Positions 9,802 to 20,161 of a stretch of 59,461 nucleotides of DNA are shown here, piece after piece. Every line of letters starts with the position of its first letter. Within the stretch, counting starts at the first letter, position 1. A model generated the notes under the pieces. That model was not told the origin of the DNA, did no database searches, and saw only the letters and a list, made by a program, of their open reading frames with translations. The translations under genes and the position numbers were made by a program. Where the stretch lies: positions 1-59,461 of the forward strand of contig CANMCD010000021.1 in the NCBI GenBank assembly GCA_947496185.1. The letters are read 5' to 3'. This stretch comes from an uncultured Tenacibaculum sp. GTDB taxonomy: Bacteria > Bacteroidota > Bacteroidia > Flavobacteriales > Flavobacteriaceae.

Positions 9802-10181
9802 TATATTTTATATAGTATAGGTACTGTTTTTTTGCTATTATTAAGAGGTTGTTTGTATAAAAATTATATTTTTGTTTACCCATTTCTCTTATAGGAGGTA
9901 TGGGGGCGACCCAGAATAAATATAATAATAAATACAAGCTTCTATATGAAATAAATGTTTCCTACTACATAAAACTCCTAAAACCTACATTGCAAACAAA
10001 TAATAACTACTTTACTTGTTTAATTCGCTATGTATTTATTGAAATAAGGTTTTTTAATGGCTACATGTTTTTTTGTTAATGCTTTCATTTTTTATTGATT
10101 TATAGGTAATTCTTTTGGTTTTCCCAAAAGATGAAAAAGTGTTATTCATTTATTTTAAGTTATAGATAATGGAAAGAATTA
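9802..10181. other. Intergenic region between the two TonB receptors
   Basis: A 380-bp gap with no gene or strong hairpin. TATTTTTG, a match to the TAnnTTTG -7 box of Bacteroidota promoters, occurs near 9867-9875 but without a well-spaced -33 TTG. The second receptor may therefore have its own promoter here, which is not proven. Confidence 0.3.
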
Positions 10182-12683
10182 ATGAAATACTGGTTTAGTT
10201 TAATTTTTTTTTGGAGTATATTTCTTATAAAAACAGAAATTACTTTCGCTCAAGATAACAAAATCCCTATAAAAGAATACCTAGATAAGGTAGAACTCGC
10301 ATTTGGTGTTAAGTTTTCTTACGACGATAGTATTCTTTCAGGAAAATATATAAAAAGTAATATATACCATAATAATTTAGAACGTAATCTAGAAAAAATC
10401 CGCAAGAATCTATCCGTAATAACTAAAAAAATAAGCGAACGTTATTTTTACCTTTCAAAGAAAACTTTCGGGCTAAGTTGTTTGGTATATAGTTGTGATA
10501 ATGGAGCTTTGATTTCAAAAGTGAATGCGATAATAAATAATAAAGAAGGAGTTATCACTCATAATAGGGGGCATTTTCAAATAGATAATGTATCAAAGAA
10601 TGACAGTATAGAAATTTCTTCTTTAGGTTATGAAAATAAAAAAGTAAGGATTGGAGATATATTTAAAAATAATCTGTCTGTTTGTTTGACGAAAGCAACG
10701 CGTCTTTTAGATGAAGTAACGGTTGACAGTAATAGAATGCCTCTAAAAGTGAATTATGGGGTAGGTTATAAACTAAAATTTAAAAAATTAAGTAAAAACG
10801 AAGGTTTTTCGGATGTATTAGAAAGTACGCAATTATTACCAGGTATCCATAATCCTTACGAAAATTCAGGAGAGCTTTTTATTAGAGGAGGGGCTCCAGG
10901 TCAGAATTTAATTTTATATGATGGAATTCGACTGTATCAATCTTCACTTTTTTTTGGAGCCATTTCAGCTTTTAACCCCTATACTGTTAATAATTTAAAT
11001 GTATTTAAAGGGAACACGAGTGTCGAGTATGGCAATCATGTTTCTGGTGTAGTGGATATTCATTCAAATAACCTAATACCTGAAAAGTTAACAGGGGTTG
11101 TTGGTGCGGATATGCTAAAGTATAACTCTTCGTTCAGTTTACCTATTTCAAAAAAAATAGGGATTACTTTTTCAGCTAGAAAGTCTTTGGGTGTTGAAAC
11201 ACTTACTTATAAAAAGATGTTCAATAGAATTTTTCAGAACACAGAATTATCAGATAATATTCAAAATCAAGATAAAGGCTATGGGACAAGTAATGTTGAT
11301 CTTTCGTTTTATGATATAACATCTAAAGTAATTTTTAAACCTACAAAAAAAGATTTTATAAAGTTTAATGTACTTGCGTTTAAAAACGATATGGATTTTA
11401 GGTTTAAGTTAAAGGATTCAAGTAATATATACACACAAAATAAATCGATTAATTCAAATTTAGGAATAGGATTAATTTGGGAACGGAAATGGAATGAGAA
11501 CACGGAATTAAAAACAACAATATATTCCTCTAAACACGATGTTAGTAATATAGGTAATACAAATGTAAAAGTTTTTCAAGATGGAGAAATATCAAGGAGA
11601 AACATTATACAAGATATTGGTTTTAAGTCAGTTTTAGAACAAAAATTATCAGAAAACTCAAAGATAATAAATGGGTACGAGTTTTTACACCAAAAAGTCT
11701 ATTTTGAGTCTAAGATTTATCCAGGAAAACATACTAACTATAATAATTTACATTCGTTATTTTTTAATTACGGATATAACCACCTAAATGATATACGAGT
11801 CGATATTGGAGGGAGAGTTAATTATAATTCTATTTTTAACAGGGTAAATTTTTGCCCTAGATTATTTTTTCAAAAATCATTATTTCCTAATTTTTATTTG
11901 AAAACAGGACTAGAATTTAAAAGCCAAAGCTTAACACAAATAATAGATTATAGTACCTATTATTTAAGATTGGATAAATATATGTGGTTTTTTTCGGAGA
12001 ATACTGCAGAAATGAGAAGCAGACAGTATACCTTTGGAGGAGTTTTTAAGGACAATAGTTTTTTAGTAGATATTGAACTCTATAAAAAAACGGTGAATGG
12101 AATTTCTCCAGTATCTAGAGGTATATTGAGCGGTGCTTTAGTGGCATCTTCATTTGGGAATTTAGAAGTTGAAGGACTAGATGTTTTTCTAAAAAAAATA
12201 GTTACTAAAAATTATAACTCAACGATGAGCTATAGTTGGGGGAAAGCAACCTATCAGTTTGGAACCATAAACAATGGAATGAGGTTTTTTACAGATTTTG
12301 ATATAACTAATAATTTTCGATGGAATCATAATTTTAAATATAATAATGTAGCTTTTTCCTTGTCTTGGTTGTTTAATTCGGGACTGCCGTATACCTATGT
12401 AAGTGAAGTAGATCAAAAATCCACTCAAATTATAAAGGCAGAATGGAACAAACGAAGATTGCCAAACTATCATAGGTTTGACTTTTCTGCTAATTATTCA
12501 TTCGCTTTTATGAAAAATATTAAAGGAGAAGTAGGGGGATCAATTCAAAACCTTTTTAACAATCGAACTATAATGAAAAGAGATAATTTAGTGGAAGGAA
12601 AGGAAGGGCAATGGAGCCCAACGTATAGTGATCACCTTATGCAAGAAATAACCCCTAATTTTTTCATTAAATTTAAGTTCTAA
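10182..12683 (+). CDS. TonB-dependent outer-membrane receptor with STN-like N-terminal domain (copy 2)
   Basis: An 833-residue paralogue of the receptor at 7252. It has a signal peptide (ending ITFAQ), an STN-like domain (I-K-E-Y-L-D-K-V-E), a carboxypeptidase-regulatory-like domain, a plug with FIRGGAPGQNLILYDG and V-E-Y-G-N-H-V-S-G-V-V-D-I, and a barrel ending IKFKF. Similarity to copy 1 runs through the whole protein (for example LPNYHRFDFSANYSF against APNYHRFDFSANYNF), but the sequences are well diverged, so the duplication is old and the two may recognise different ligands. There is no SusD-like partner. Two membrane TPR-LuxR regulators follow and may control the pair. Confidence 0.9.
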   Translation: MKYWFSLIFFWSIFLIKTEITFAQDNKIPIKEYLDKVELAFGVKFSYDDSILSGKYIKSNIYHNNLERNLEKIRKNLSVITKKISERYFYLSKKTFGLSCLVYSCDNGALISKVNAIINNKEGVITHNRGHFQIDNVSKNDSIEISSLGYENKKVRIGDIFKNNLSVCLTKATRLLDEVTVDSNRMPLKVNYGVGYKLKFKKLSKNEGFSDVLESTQLLPGIHNPYENSGELFIRGGAPGQNLILYDGIRLYQSSLFFGAISAFNPYTVNNLNVFKGNTSVEYGNHVSGVVDIHSNNLIPEKLTGVVGADMLKYNSSFSLPISKKIGITFSARKSLGVETLTYKKMFNRIFQNTELSDNIQNQDKGYGTSNVDLSFYDITSKVIFKPTKKDFIKFNVLAFKNDMDFRFKLKDSSNIYTQNKSINSNLGIGLIWERKWNENTELKTTIYSSKHDVSNIGNTNVKVFQDGEISRRNIIQDIGFKSVLEQKLSENSKIINGYEFLHQKVYFESKIYPGKHTNYNNLHSLFFNYGYNHLNDIRVDIGGRVNYNSIFNRVNFCPRLFFQKSLFPNFYLKTGLEFKSQSLTQIIDYSTYYLRLDKYMWFFSENTAEMRSRQYTFGGVFKDNSFLVDIELYKKTVNGISPVSRGILSGALVASSFGNLEVEGLDVFLKKIVTKNYNSTMSYSWGKATYQFGTINNGMRFFTDFDITNNFRWNHNFKYNNVAFSLSWLFNSGLPYTYVSEVDQKSTQIIKAEWNKRRLPNYHRFDFSANYSFAFMKNIKGEVGGSIQNLFNNRTIMKRDNLVEGKEGQWSPTYSDHLMQEITPNFFIKFKF

Positions 12684-13211
12684 TAATAAGTTTTTTTATA
12701 CAATAAACGTTGTTTTTTTACAAGGTTAATTTTAAAGTGATTTTTACTTAAAATGATATATTAGAGAATGTAAATATTTATTTATAGGGTTGATATTTAG
12801 TGTTTTATATTTGCCTTGTTTCAAGGGGAATACTTTTTATTAGTCTATAAAATAGTACCGTAAGTACTTGTTTTTGTGTATTTCAGCGCAATTTTTGCAA
12901 AAAAATAAAAAAAAGTTGTAACTTTAAAAGGGGTATATAAAGTATAATTTAATCTCTTCATTGATAAGTGTATTGATAGGATCTAACGATCTATAATTTA
13001 TAATATCATATTATTTATAGTACTTTTTGTATTACTAAAAAGTAATTGGGTTAAAAACCAGTTGTTTACATTATTGTAGTTTTACATTAGGAGTACTTTG
13101 TTCTTATATTGATGAAATTTAGTATAGGTTATCTCTTGTCATGCGTATTGTATCGTTTTTATAAATTGGGGATGAAAACGGTTATTTTTTAAATATTATA
13201 TAATTACAAAT
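12684..13211. other. Intergenic region upstream of the TPR-LuxR regulator
   Basis: A 528-bp AT-rich gap. I see no ORF of note, no RNA gene and no strong terminator. It probably holds the end of the receptor transcript and the promoter of the regulator at 13212. Confidence 0.3.
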
Positions 13212-14747
13212 ATGAGTAGGGGGGGCTTATTAATTATAGTAATGTTTCTTTTCTATGGGGTTAATTTACCAGCACAGAAAGGAGAAGGGCGTGTTACTAA
13301 ACAGAATTATAAAGAAAAAATATTTGAACAATTTGATTTAATTTTAAAAGGTTCTGAAGACCTAAGTAAGGCAGAAGAAGTTTTTAAGTTTTTGATGATC
13401 AACGATCAAATTGTTTTAGAAGATTCAATTAAAGGAAAGTATCTTTATCTTAAAGGGATGCGTGAAATTGTATCCTTAAGTAGGTTTGACGAAGCAGAAA
13501 AGTACTACAATGAAGCTTTAAAATTGGCTGAAAATAATAACGATTTTTTATTACAAGGATTGATTTATAATGATAAGGGAGTGATGTGCACTGATCTAGT
13601 CGAACAAGTCGAATTCTATTTGAAAGCATTAGATTGTTATAAGAAGGTCAATGCAATACCAAAAATACTCGAATCATATTATAACCTGACGGTTAGTACT
13701 CGATTGGGAAACAATTGGGCCATGTCAATTAGTTATGGAAAGAAATGTCTTGAATTGATGAATGGAGATCATGATTTGCTCTTGTTTTATAATAGGATCT
13801 ATTATTTCATGGCGGATAGTTACAGGAAAATGGGAATGTATGATGAAGCAATCAAAAACTTGAAAATTGCAGAAGACTATCATAAGATCACCCATCATAA
13901 AAATAAAACAAGAACCTACAGGTGGATTAATGACGGATTCGCTAAGGTATATAAAGCCCAAAAGAAATATCAATTATCACTAGAAAATTATAAAAAAGCG
14001 AATAATTCATTAGTTGAATTAAATAATCAGATTAATGTTGACCTTACCAATGGTTTTGAAAAAGAACTTTCACTGCAAACGCAGTCACGCTATGAGAAAG
14101 AACAAATCATTAATGACCAAGGAAAAATACTAATGTTAAGTATCACTACCGTGGTTTTATTAGTATTCATAGTATTGTCTTTGGTTGAATTTATAAGGAG
14201 AAATAGGAGTAAGAATAAAAATATTAGCACGTTAAATAAAGAGTTAAAAAATGTACTAAAACATCTTAAAAATAAAAATAACGATCTAATAGAAAATAAA
14301 AATAAAATAGAACATTTATTGAAGTTGAATGAACAAGCGTTGTTTTCTAGAGTGTTAAAAATATCTACTTATAACGATGCGATTGGAAAGATAAATGATG
14401 AAATTGACAGTTATATCGATAAAAATGTAAATGGTGCTGTTTTTTTGAATGCTATCAATACTAGATTATATAAGCTAGTGTCTGAAGAAGAGTTATGGGA
14501 AGATTTTAAAATTCAATTTGAAAAAATTAGACCTAATTTTTTCAAAAAATTAAAAGAACTAGCGCCAGATTTGTCAATTAATGATTTAAAACACTGTACT
14601 TATATCGTCTCAAACTTGAAGAGTAAAGAAGTTGCGCAACTCATAAATGTTTCACCAAGAAGTGTTGAAACAACTCGATATCGTATTAAGAAAAAAATAG
14701 GCTTAGAAAAAAAAGAAAGTTTATACGACGTTTTAAGTACAATGTAA
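13212..14747 (+). CDS. Membrane TPR protein with LuxR-type helix-turn-helix (copy 1)
   Basis: A 511-residue regulator. An N-terminal signal segment ends near LPAQK. Tetratricopeptide repeats of about 35-40 residues fill residues 40-290 and should lie in the periplasm. A transmembrane helix spans about 304-327. A coiled coil follows, and then a C-terminal domain whose last 55 residues form a LuxR-type HTH (K-S-K-E-V-A-Q-L-I-N-V-S-P-R-S-V-E-T-T-R). This one-component layout is common in Flavobacteriia and couples an envelope signal to transcription. It follows two TonB receptors and precedes a near-complete paralogue. No autophosphorylation domain is present; the signal is unknown. Confidence 0.85.
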   Translation: MSRGGLLIIVMFLFYGVNLPAQKGEGRVTKQNYKEKIFEQFDLILKGSEDLSKAEEVFKFLMINDQIVLEDSIKGKYLYLKGMREIVSLSRFDEAEKYYNEALKLAENNNDFLLQGLIYNDKGVMCTDLVEQVEFYLKALDCYKKVNAIPKILESYYNLTVSTRLGNNWAMSISYGKKCLELMNGDHDLLLFYNRIYYFMADSYRKMGMYDEAIKNLKIAEDYHKITHHKNKTRTYRWINDGFAKVYKAQKKYQLSLENYKKANNSLVELNNQINVDLTNGFEKELSLQTQSRYEKEQIINDQGKILMLSITTVVLLVFIVLSLVEFIRRNRSKNKNISTLNKELKNVLKHLKNKNNDLIENKNKIEHLLKLNEQALFSRVLKISTYNDAIGKINDEIDSYIDKNVNGAVFLNAINTRLYKLVSEEELWEDFKIQFEKIRPNFFKKLKELAPDLSINDLKHCTYIVSNLKSKEVAQLINVSPRSVETTRYRIKKKIGLEKKESLYDVLSTM

Positions 14748-14951
14748 AGAAGAGTTTAAATAATAGTAAAAATAATAATTATAAGAGTATAAAGTTTTAT
14801 CAAACCTCTCTACAGTTAAATAATGGAGATCAAGTTTTAAAAATAGTTTTTTATAAGATGAACAGTAAGTGATCATTAGGAATATATATCCTGCCAAATT
14901 GATTTCTTATAAAAAGTCTCGTATAAGATTCGATTAAACAACCAACAGAAG

Positions 14952-16480
14952 ATGAACATAAAAATAAGCAGATTTATTTACGTAATCACATTATACTTTG
15001 TGGTATTTAATTTATGGTCACAAAGCAACATTTTAATTACGAAAGATAACTATCAAGAGGAAATAACAAAACGGTTTTATGAACATACTAGAACAGATGA
15101 TGATTCTTTGTTAGAGGATATTTTTACTTTTTCAAAACTGCATGAGAACCTTATTAAAAACGATACAATTGTTAGTAAGTTACTTTACTTCAAAGGGGTC
15201 AAAGAAATTGTTCTTGAAAATTTCTTTAGAGCAGAAGAATACTTTTTAGAAACAGAAAAGTTTGCTAAAAAATATAATGATACTTTTTTATTAGCCACTT
15301 CACTAAGTTATAGAGCCATCGCGTTATCGAGAAGAAATGAATATTTAAAAGCAGAAAAATTATATTTACAAGCGATCACTGAATACGAAAAACTAAGTGA
15401 TAAGTTTTGGCAAATAGATGCCTATTATAATTTATCTTCAAATGCAAGGAGAAGAAGTGACTGGAAACTTTCGTTAAAATATGCTAAAGCTGCTATTAAA
15501 CTGATTGAGGAGTTGCAGCAAAAAAAACAAAGATTAAAGTATCTTAACTATTTTGTAGGTAACAGTTATTTAGAATTAAAAGAACATGAATTAGCACATG
15601 AATATTTAACGAAAGCAGAAAAGTTATTAATTCCCGAACATAATTATGCAAGAAGTCTTATTGATAAATCATTAGCTAAGAACTATGAAGCAAAAGGAGA
15701 ACTGTTAAAAGCGATTGAAAAATATGAAAGCGTAAATGCTAGTTTGCATAAAACAAATGACATAAAACAAAATAGAATTAAAAACATGTTTGCTCAAGAG
15801 CTCGCATTAGAAAGCTCTTTAAAGCAGGATAAAGATTTGATTATAGCGAATCAAAAAAATTTACTAGCCTTAAGTGTAGTTGCGATCTTACTATTTATCG
15901 TACTCACGGGGTTATTAATATTTTTTAGTAAAAAAACAGGAATAAAACAAAAGAGATAAACGGGTTAAATAATGAATTAAAAGGACTTATTAATAGCTTA
16001 AAGGATAAAAACGATGATTTGATTGATCGAAAAATAGAGATTGAAAACCTTTTAAAGTTAAATGAACAAACCTTATTTTCTAGAGTTTTAAAAATATCTA
16101 CCTATAACGATACGATTAATAAAATTACAGACGATATTGATACTTATATCGACAAGCATACCAATTCTGTAACTTTTTTAAATGAATTGAATAGTAAGTT
16201 ACAAAGACTTATTTCTGAGGATGAACTATGGGAGGATTTTAAAATTCAATTTGAAAAAATTAGACCAGAATTCTTTAACAAACTAAAAAACTTTGCTCCA
16301 AATTTATCTATAAACGATCTAAAACATTGTACCTATATCGTTTCTAATTTAAAAAGTAAAGATGTAGCGCAACTTATAAATGTTTCACCTAGAAGTGTTG
16401 AAACCACTAGGTATCGAATAAAAAAGAAAATGGGATTGGATAAAAATGATAATTTATACGAAATACTCAGTAATTTGTAA
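14952..16480 (+). pseudogene. Membrane TPR protein with LuxR-type HTH (copy 2), split by a -1 frameshift
   Basis: Two consecutive frames, 14952-15959 (335 aa: signal peptide, TPRs, transmembrane helix) and 16019-16480 (153 aa: LuxR-type HTH), together match the intact paralogue at 13212. The break is at an A7 tract (15930-15936). With eight A's the frame continues as K-K-N-R-N-K-T-K-E-I-N-G-L-N-N-E-L-K, which aligns with R-R-N-R-S-K-N-K-N-I-S-T-L-N-K-E-L-K in copy 1. As written, the membrane sensor half and the DNA-binding half are separate. The HTH half stays highly conserved with copy 1, which argues for recent loss or a read error rather than old decay. Confidence 0.85.
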
Positions 16481-16502
16481 TTATCAAAGCCAATAAACCC
16501 AT

Positions 16503-16549
16503 AAAGCTATCAAAACTCAGAAGTATTTTTCTGATTTTTGATAGCTTTT
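16503..16549 (+). terminator. Rho-independent terminator after the second TPR-LuxR gene
   Basis: AAAGCTATCAAAA and TCAG on the left pair with CTGA and TTTTTGATAGCTTT on the right, ending in a short T-run. It lies 22 bp after the stop at 16480. Confidence 0.85.
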
Positions 16550-17006
16550 ATAAACATTAACCTTGTAAAAAAGAAATTTCCTAATTCGTAAAATAGGAAA
16601 GAAAAATAAACATAGTCAAATATATTTATCCAAAATCAAAATTGTTATTATGTAGTATTTTTGCTGTAACTAAAAATGAGAAATTTTCATGTTTTTCCTC
16701 CAATATACCACCTATTATTTATAGATAATCCTATTTTTTAATACAGTTTTTAAATAATCTTAATTAGGCATACTCCTAAAAAAATCATATCTTTAAGAAG
16801 CAAACTCTCAAAGACTTACTGTAATCGTAACCACTTGTTATGAGTGGTAGGGCTATATCGTAAAGGTAATTTTAAGGAGTAAGTAAGTATCTTCATAAAA
16901 CTTAGCGAACTAAAATAAATGTATTTAGGTAATAGCTAAGTCCTTCAAATGCTCTTACTGACGATCTAGAAATAATCAATTTTAGGTAAAGACAAAAAAT
17001 AAAAAA
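16550..17006. other. Leader region of the beta-glucan locus
   Basis: About 457 bp without a gene, upstream of the first glycosidase of the locus. It must contain the promoter and any operator for the glucan genes. TATTTTTG near 16658-16665 fits the -7 box pattern, but no -33 TTG sits at the usual 19-21 bp. No riboswitch or strong hairpin was recognised. Confidence 0.3.
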
Positions 17007-20000
17007 ATGAAAATTATTTTAAGGCTAGTGTTGGTCTTTCTTACACTACAATTTTATGGACAAAACCATAAAGTATCCGTTGAAAAAAATGCGGAAGGGT
17101 ATACATTGATCGTACAAGGAAAACCATTTATGATCAATGGTATGAATTGGGACTATGTACCCATTGGAACCAATGTGTTACATGGGTTTTGGGAAAAACC
17201 AACAGATTATATCAAGGCAGCACTGGACTCAGAAATGTCGTTACTTAAAAATATGGGCGTAAATACAATCAGAGTTTATACAGGAATTAAACCCAAATGG
17301 GTACGCTATATTTATGAAAACTACGGTATATATACTGTGTTGAATCATACTTTTGGAGCTTACGGCCTTACTATTGATGGCGTATGGTATCCAAATACCG
17401 AGTATAGTAGTTCAAAAGTCAAAGAGAAGTTACTCGAAGAAACCACAGTTATGGTTAACAGGTTTAAAAATACTCCCGGACTGCTGTTGTTTATGTTAGG
17501 TAATGAAAATAATTACCATCTTTCGTGGGGAGGTGCAGAAACAGAAAACCTACCCATACAAAAAGAAGGGTCTGTTATTAGTCGTAGGGCAAGAGCTATG
17601 TATGAATTATTTAATGAGGCAGCTAAAAAAATAAAATCAATAGATCCGAAACATCCCGTAGCAATGTGTAACGGAGATTTGTTGTATTTGGATTTGGTAA
17701 AAGAAATGTGTAGCGATGTTGATATCTATGCGACCAATATGTATCGAGGAATCTCATTTACAGATGCTTTTCAGAAGGTAAAGACGGTGATAGACAAGCC
17801 TATTTTATTTGCAGAGTTTGGTGCGGATGCCTTTAATGCTATCACAAACAAAGAAGATCAATATTCACAAGCTTTTTATACTGTTGGTAATTGGAAAGAA
17901 ATTTATAAAAATGCAGCAGGATTAGGAAACTCAGAAAACTCCATAGGCGGATTTACCTTTCATTTTAGTGATGGCTGGTGGAAATATGGGTTTAACGACA
18001 GAAAAAATGCCGATATACACGATACCAATGCTTCCTGGTCAAATGGGGGGTATCAACGCGATTTTACGCAGGGAGCAAACAATATGAATGAAGAATGGTT
18101 TGGAATTTGTGCCAAAGGAAAAACAGATGAAAGAGGTTTGTATGCATTGTATCCTCGTGCGGCGTATTATGCATTAAAAGAAGTACATAACTTGAACCCT
18201 TACGAAGAAGGTGTTACCTCAGATTTTGTTGAAAATTACTTTGCTAATATTCAATTGACGGATGCTGCGCTTAGGGCTAGAGGAGACAAAGCAGCTTTAA
18301 ATGCAGAGTCTGGAAATAAACTAAAAATAAGTGAACTACGATCAGAATTGACAACCTTTAATACAGGAGGAAGTTTAATAACAACTCCCTCAGAAGCGAA
18401 TCCGAATGATTTTGATACTTATCCCAATAGATTAGGGGTTGATCATATGCAATCTTTTTTTGTAGGTGTAGAAGGAAAAGCTGCCGAAAACATGAAAGCC
18501 AATGTCGTATTTAATGTTTTAGGAAATGTAGCTACCAACCCAATTGATGAAATTTTCTATGAAAATAGAGGAAGAACTGCAGTAACAAATGATGGTGAAT
18601 TAACCTTAAATTCTTTAAATAGGGTACAACTCTATAAAGCGAGTTATGATTGGAATGCAAAGTGGTTTCATTTAAAAGGGTTTTATAGAACAGGTCATTT
18701 TCATTGGGGGTATGAAGGAGATCTATTTGGTTTGTATCGTGAAGCAAATTACGGACCTAATTTAGATATTTATAATGGCGAATTTTCTGGATTTGAAATA
18801 GCTGGAAAAAAATCATTAAAAGGGTTAAAAGTAGCCTTTGGGCCACAGTTGTGGTGGGGAGCAAATCCAGCAGTATTGGTAAAGTACCGAACTAAACTAG
18901 GCGGATTTAAGGTAACGGGTATTTATCATGAAGATATTGATAATACCAATGCTGCAGTAACTTCCATTGCGATACCGTTACCTAAAACACGTAGAGCAAC
19001 GATAGCTGTTGAAAAAAAACTCGGAAGTTTTGGTATACAAGCGGGAGCTATATGGGGAGGGCAACCTTTGAATGACAGAACATTTCAAGTAGCTAGAGGA
19101 ACTTCAGGTAATTATACGGTTTATGAAGATAAAATTCGGCCAGAAGATAATTGGGGAGGAAAAGCTAAAATTACTTTTCAAAAAGGAGCGTTTAATTGGT
19201 ATGCGCAAGGTGCTGTAATGGGATTGGTTGCTAATGGAGGTGCAGATGAAACAAAAACCTTTACAGGGTGGCGATTAAAAGATTCAGGAAGCGGAAATCA
19301 AACAAACTTCCTTTCTGGATTTACCTATACTTTGGGAAATTTTCAAATTGCTCCAAACTTTTTATGGCAAAAACCTATCGTAGCAGCCATGCCAAATGAT
19401 TTACCAACAAATTCACCAGGAAGATTAAGAAATATCATTGACGATCCCTTTGCTGTAAGAGCAAATCGAGAAACAACCGCAGGAGAATTGTTATTGACTT
19501 ACGATCCAACTCCCGGTACTTGGATGTACGAGTGGGATAACGACCGAGCGGAAGATGCCAAGTTTGCAGCCAACCTTGGTTTTGTTTACCGACATTTACC
19601 TACAGCGCAAGACGCAGCAATTGGTTTTTTAAGAAACAGAACCCTTTTTGCTTTTCCAAATTCAGCGCCCGCAAAAGACTTATGGGAGGTGAATTCTAGA
19701 ATGGTTTCAAAATGGAATTCAAATTTAGGATTTATTGCTAATGTTTATTTTGGAAATGCACAAGCAAATGGTAGTGATACACGAACGATAGAAAGATTTG
19801 GAGGAGATATTCGTGTGATTTATAACAAGTTCAAATTTGTACACTCGTGGAAGGTAAATGATTGGGGGCCATTTGACTATCATAGAGATTTCAACCTTAC
19901 ATTTCCGGTTCAGTCAATGTTTGATGTTTCGACCACAGTTGGAAAACCTGACTGGTTTATTTTACCGAATACGAGAATAGGTGCTCGTTTTACTTGGCGT

Positions 20001-20147
20001 TCTTTAGATCAATATTCTCCTAGATACGCGCCAACAAAAGTTCCCGATAATACATTTCCACCAGTACCGGTAATCAGTCCTGTTGGTTTTGATGATGGAA
20101 ACGAATGGGAGATCAGAACATATATACATATCAATATTGGAAAATAA
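17007..20147 (+). CDS. Clan GH-A glycosidase fused to a predicted outer-membrane beta-barrel
   Basis: A 1046-residue exported protein. Residues 1-19 are a signal peptide ending FYGQ. About residues 22-400 form a GH2/GH72-like TIM barrel: N-T-I-R-V-Y near 86-91, the acid/base glutamate E167 in MLGNEN, and the nucleophile E270 in LFAEFG. From about residue 440 to the end the sequence switches to amphipathic, aromatic-rich strands (for example GLKVAFGPQLWWG and KFVHSWKVNDWGP), suggesting a beta-barrel, though the last residue is lysine. The first gene of the glucan locus, it is followed 14 bp later by a lipoprotein gene. The substrate is likely a beta-glucan from context. The fold of the C-terminal 600 residues is inference. 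Confidence 0.72.
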   Translation: MKIILRLVLVFLTLQFYGQNHKVSVEKNAEGYTLIVQGKPFMINGMNWDYVPIGTNVLHGFWEKPTDYIKAALDSEMSLLKNMGVNTIRVYTGIKPKWVRYIYENYGIYTVLNHTFGAYGLTIDGVWYPNTEYSSSKVKEKLLEETTVMVNRFKNTPGLLLFMLGNENNYHLSWGGAETENLPIQKEGSVISRRARAMYELFNEAAKKIKSIDPKHPVAMCNGDLLYLDLVKEMCSDVDIYATNMYRGISFTDAFQKVKTVIDKPILFAEFGADAFNAITNKEDQYSQAFYTVGNWKEIYKNAAGLGNSENSIGGFTFHFSDGWWKYGFNDRKNADIHDTNASWSNGGYQRDFTQGANNMNEEWFGICAKGKTDERGLYALYPRAAYYALKEVHNLNPYEEGVTSDFVENYFANIQLTDAALRARGDKAALNAESGNKLKISELRSELTTFNTGGSLITTPSEANPNDFDTYPNRLGVDHMQSFFVGVEGKAAENMKANVVFNVLGNVATNPIDEIFYENRGRTAVTNDGELTLNSLNRVQLYKASYDWNAKWFHLKGFYRTGHFHWGYEGDLFGLYREANYGPNLDIYNGEFSGFEIAGKKSLKGLKVAFGPQLWWGANPAVLVKYRTKLGGFKVTGIYHEDIDNTNAAVTSIAIPLPKTRRATIAVEKKLGSFGIQAGAIWGGQPLNDRTFQVARGTSGNYTVYEDKIRPEDNWGGKAKITFQKGAFNWYAQGAVMGLVANGGADETKTFTGWRLKDSGSGNQTNFLSGFTYTLGNFQIAPNFLWQKPIVAAMPNDLPTNSPGRLRNIIDDPFAVRANRETTAGELLLTYDPTPGTWMYEWDNDRAEDAKFAANLGFVYRHLPTAQDAAIGFLRNRTLFAFPNSAPAKDLWEVNSRMVSKWNSNLGFIANVYFGNAQANGSDTRTIERFGGDIRVIYNKFKFVHSWKVNDWGPFDYHRDFNLTFPVQSMFDVSTTVGKPDWFILPNTRIGARFTWRSLDQYSPRYAPTKVPDNTFPPVPVISPVGFDDGNEWEIRTYIHINIGK

Positions 20148-20161
20148 CGAATACTAAAAAG

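Noticed and set aside
7252-12683. Reading the two receptors as SusC proteins of a polysaccharide locus
   Set aside because: They are shorter than SusC, have STN-like N-termini and lack any SusD-like gene next to them.
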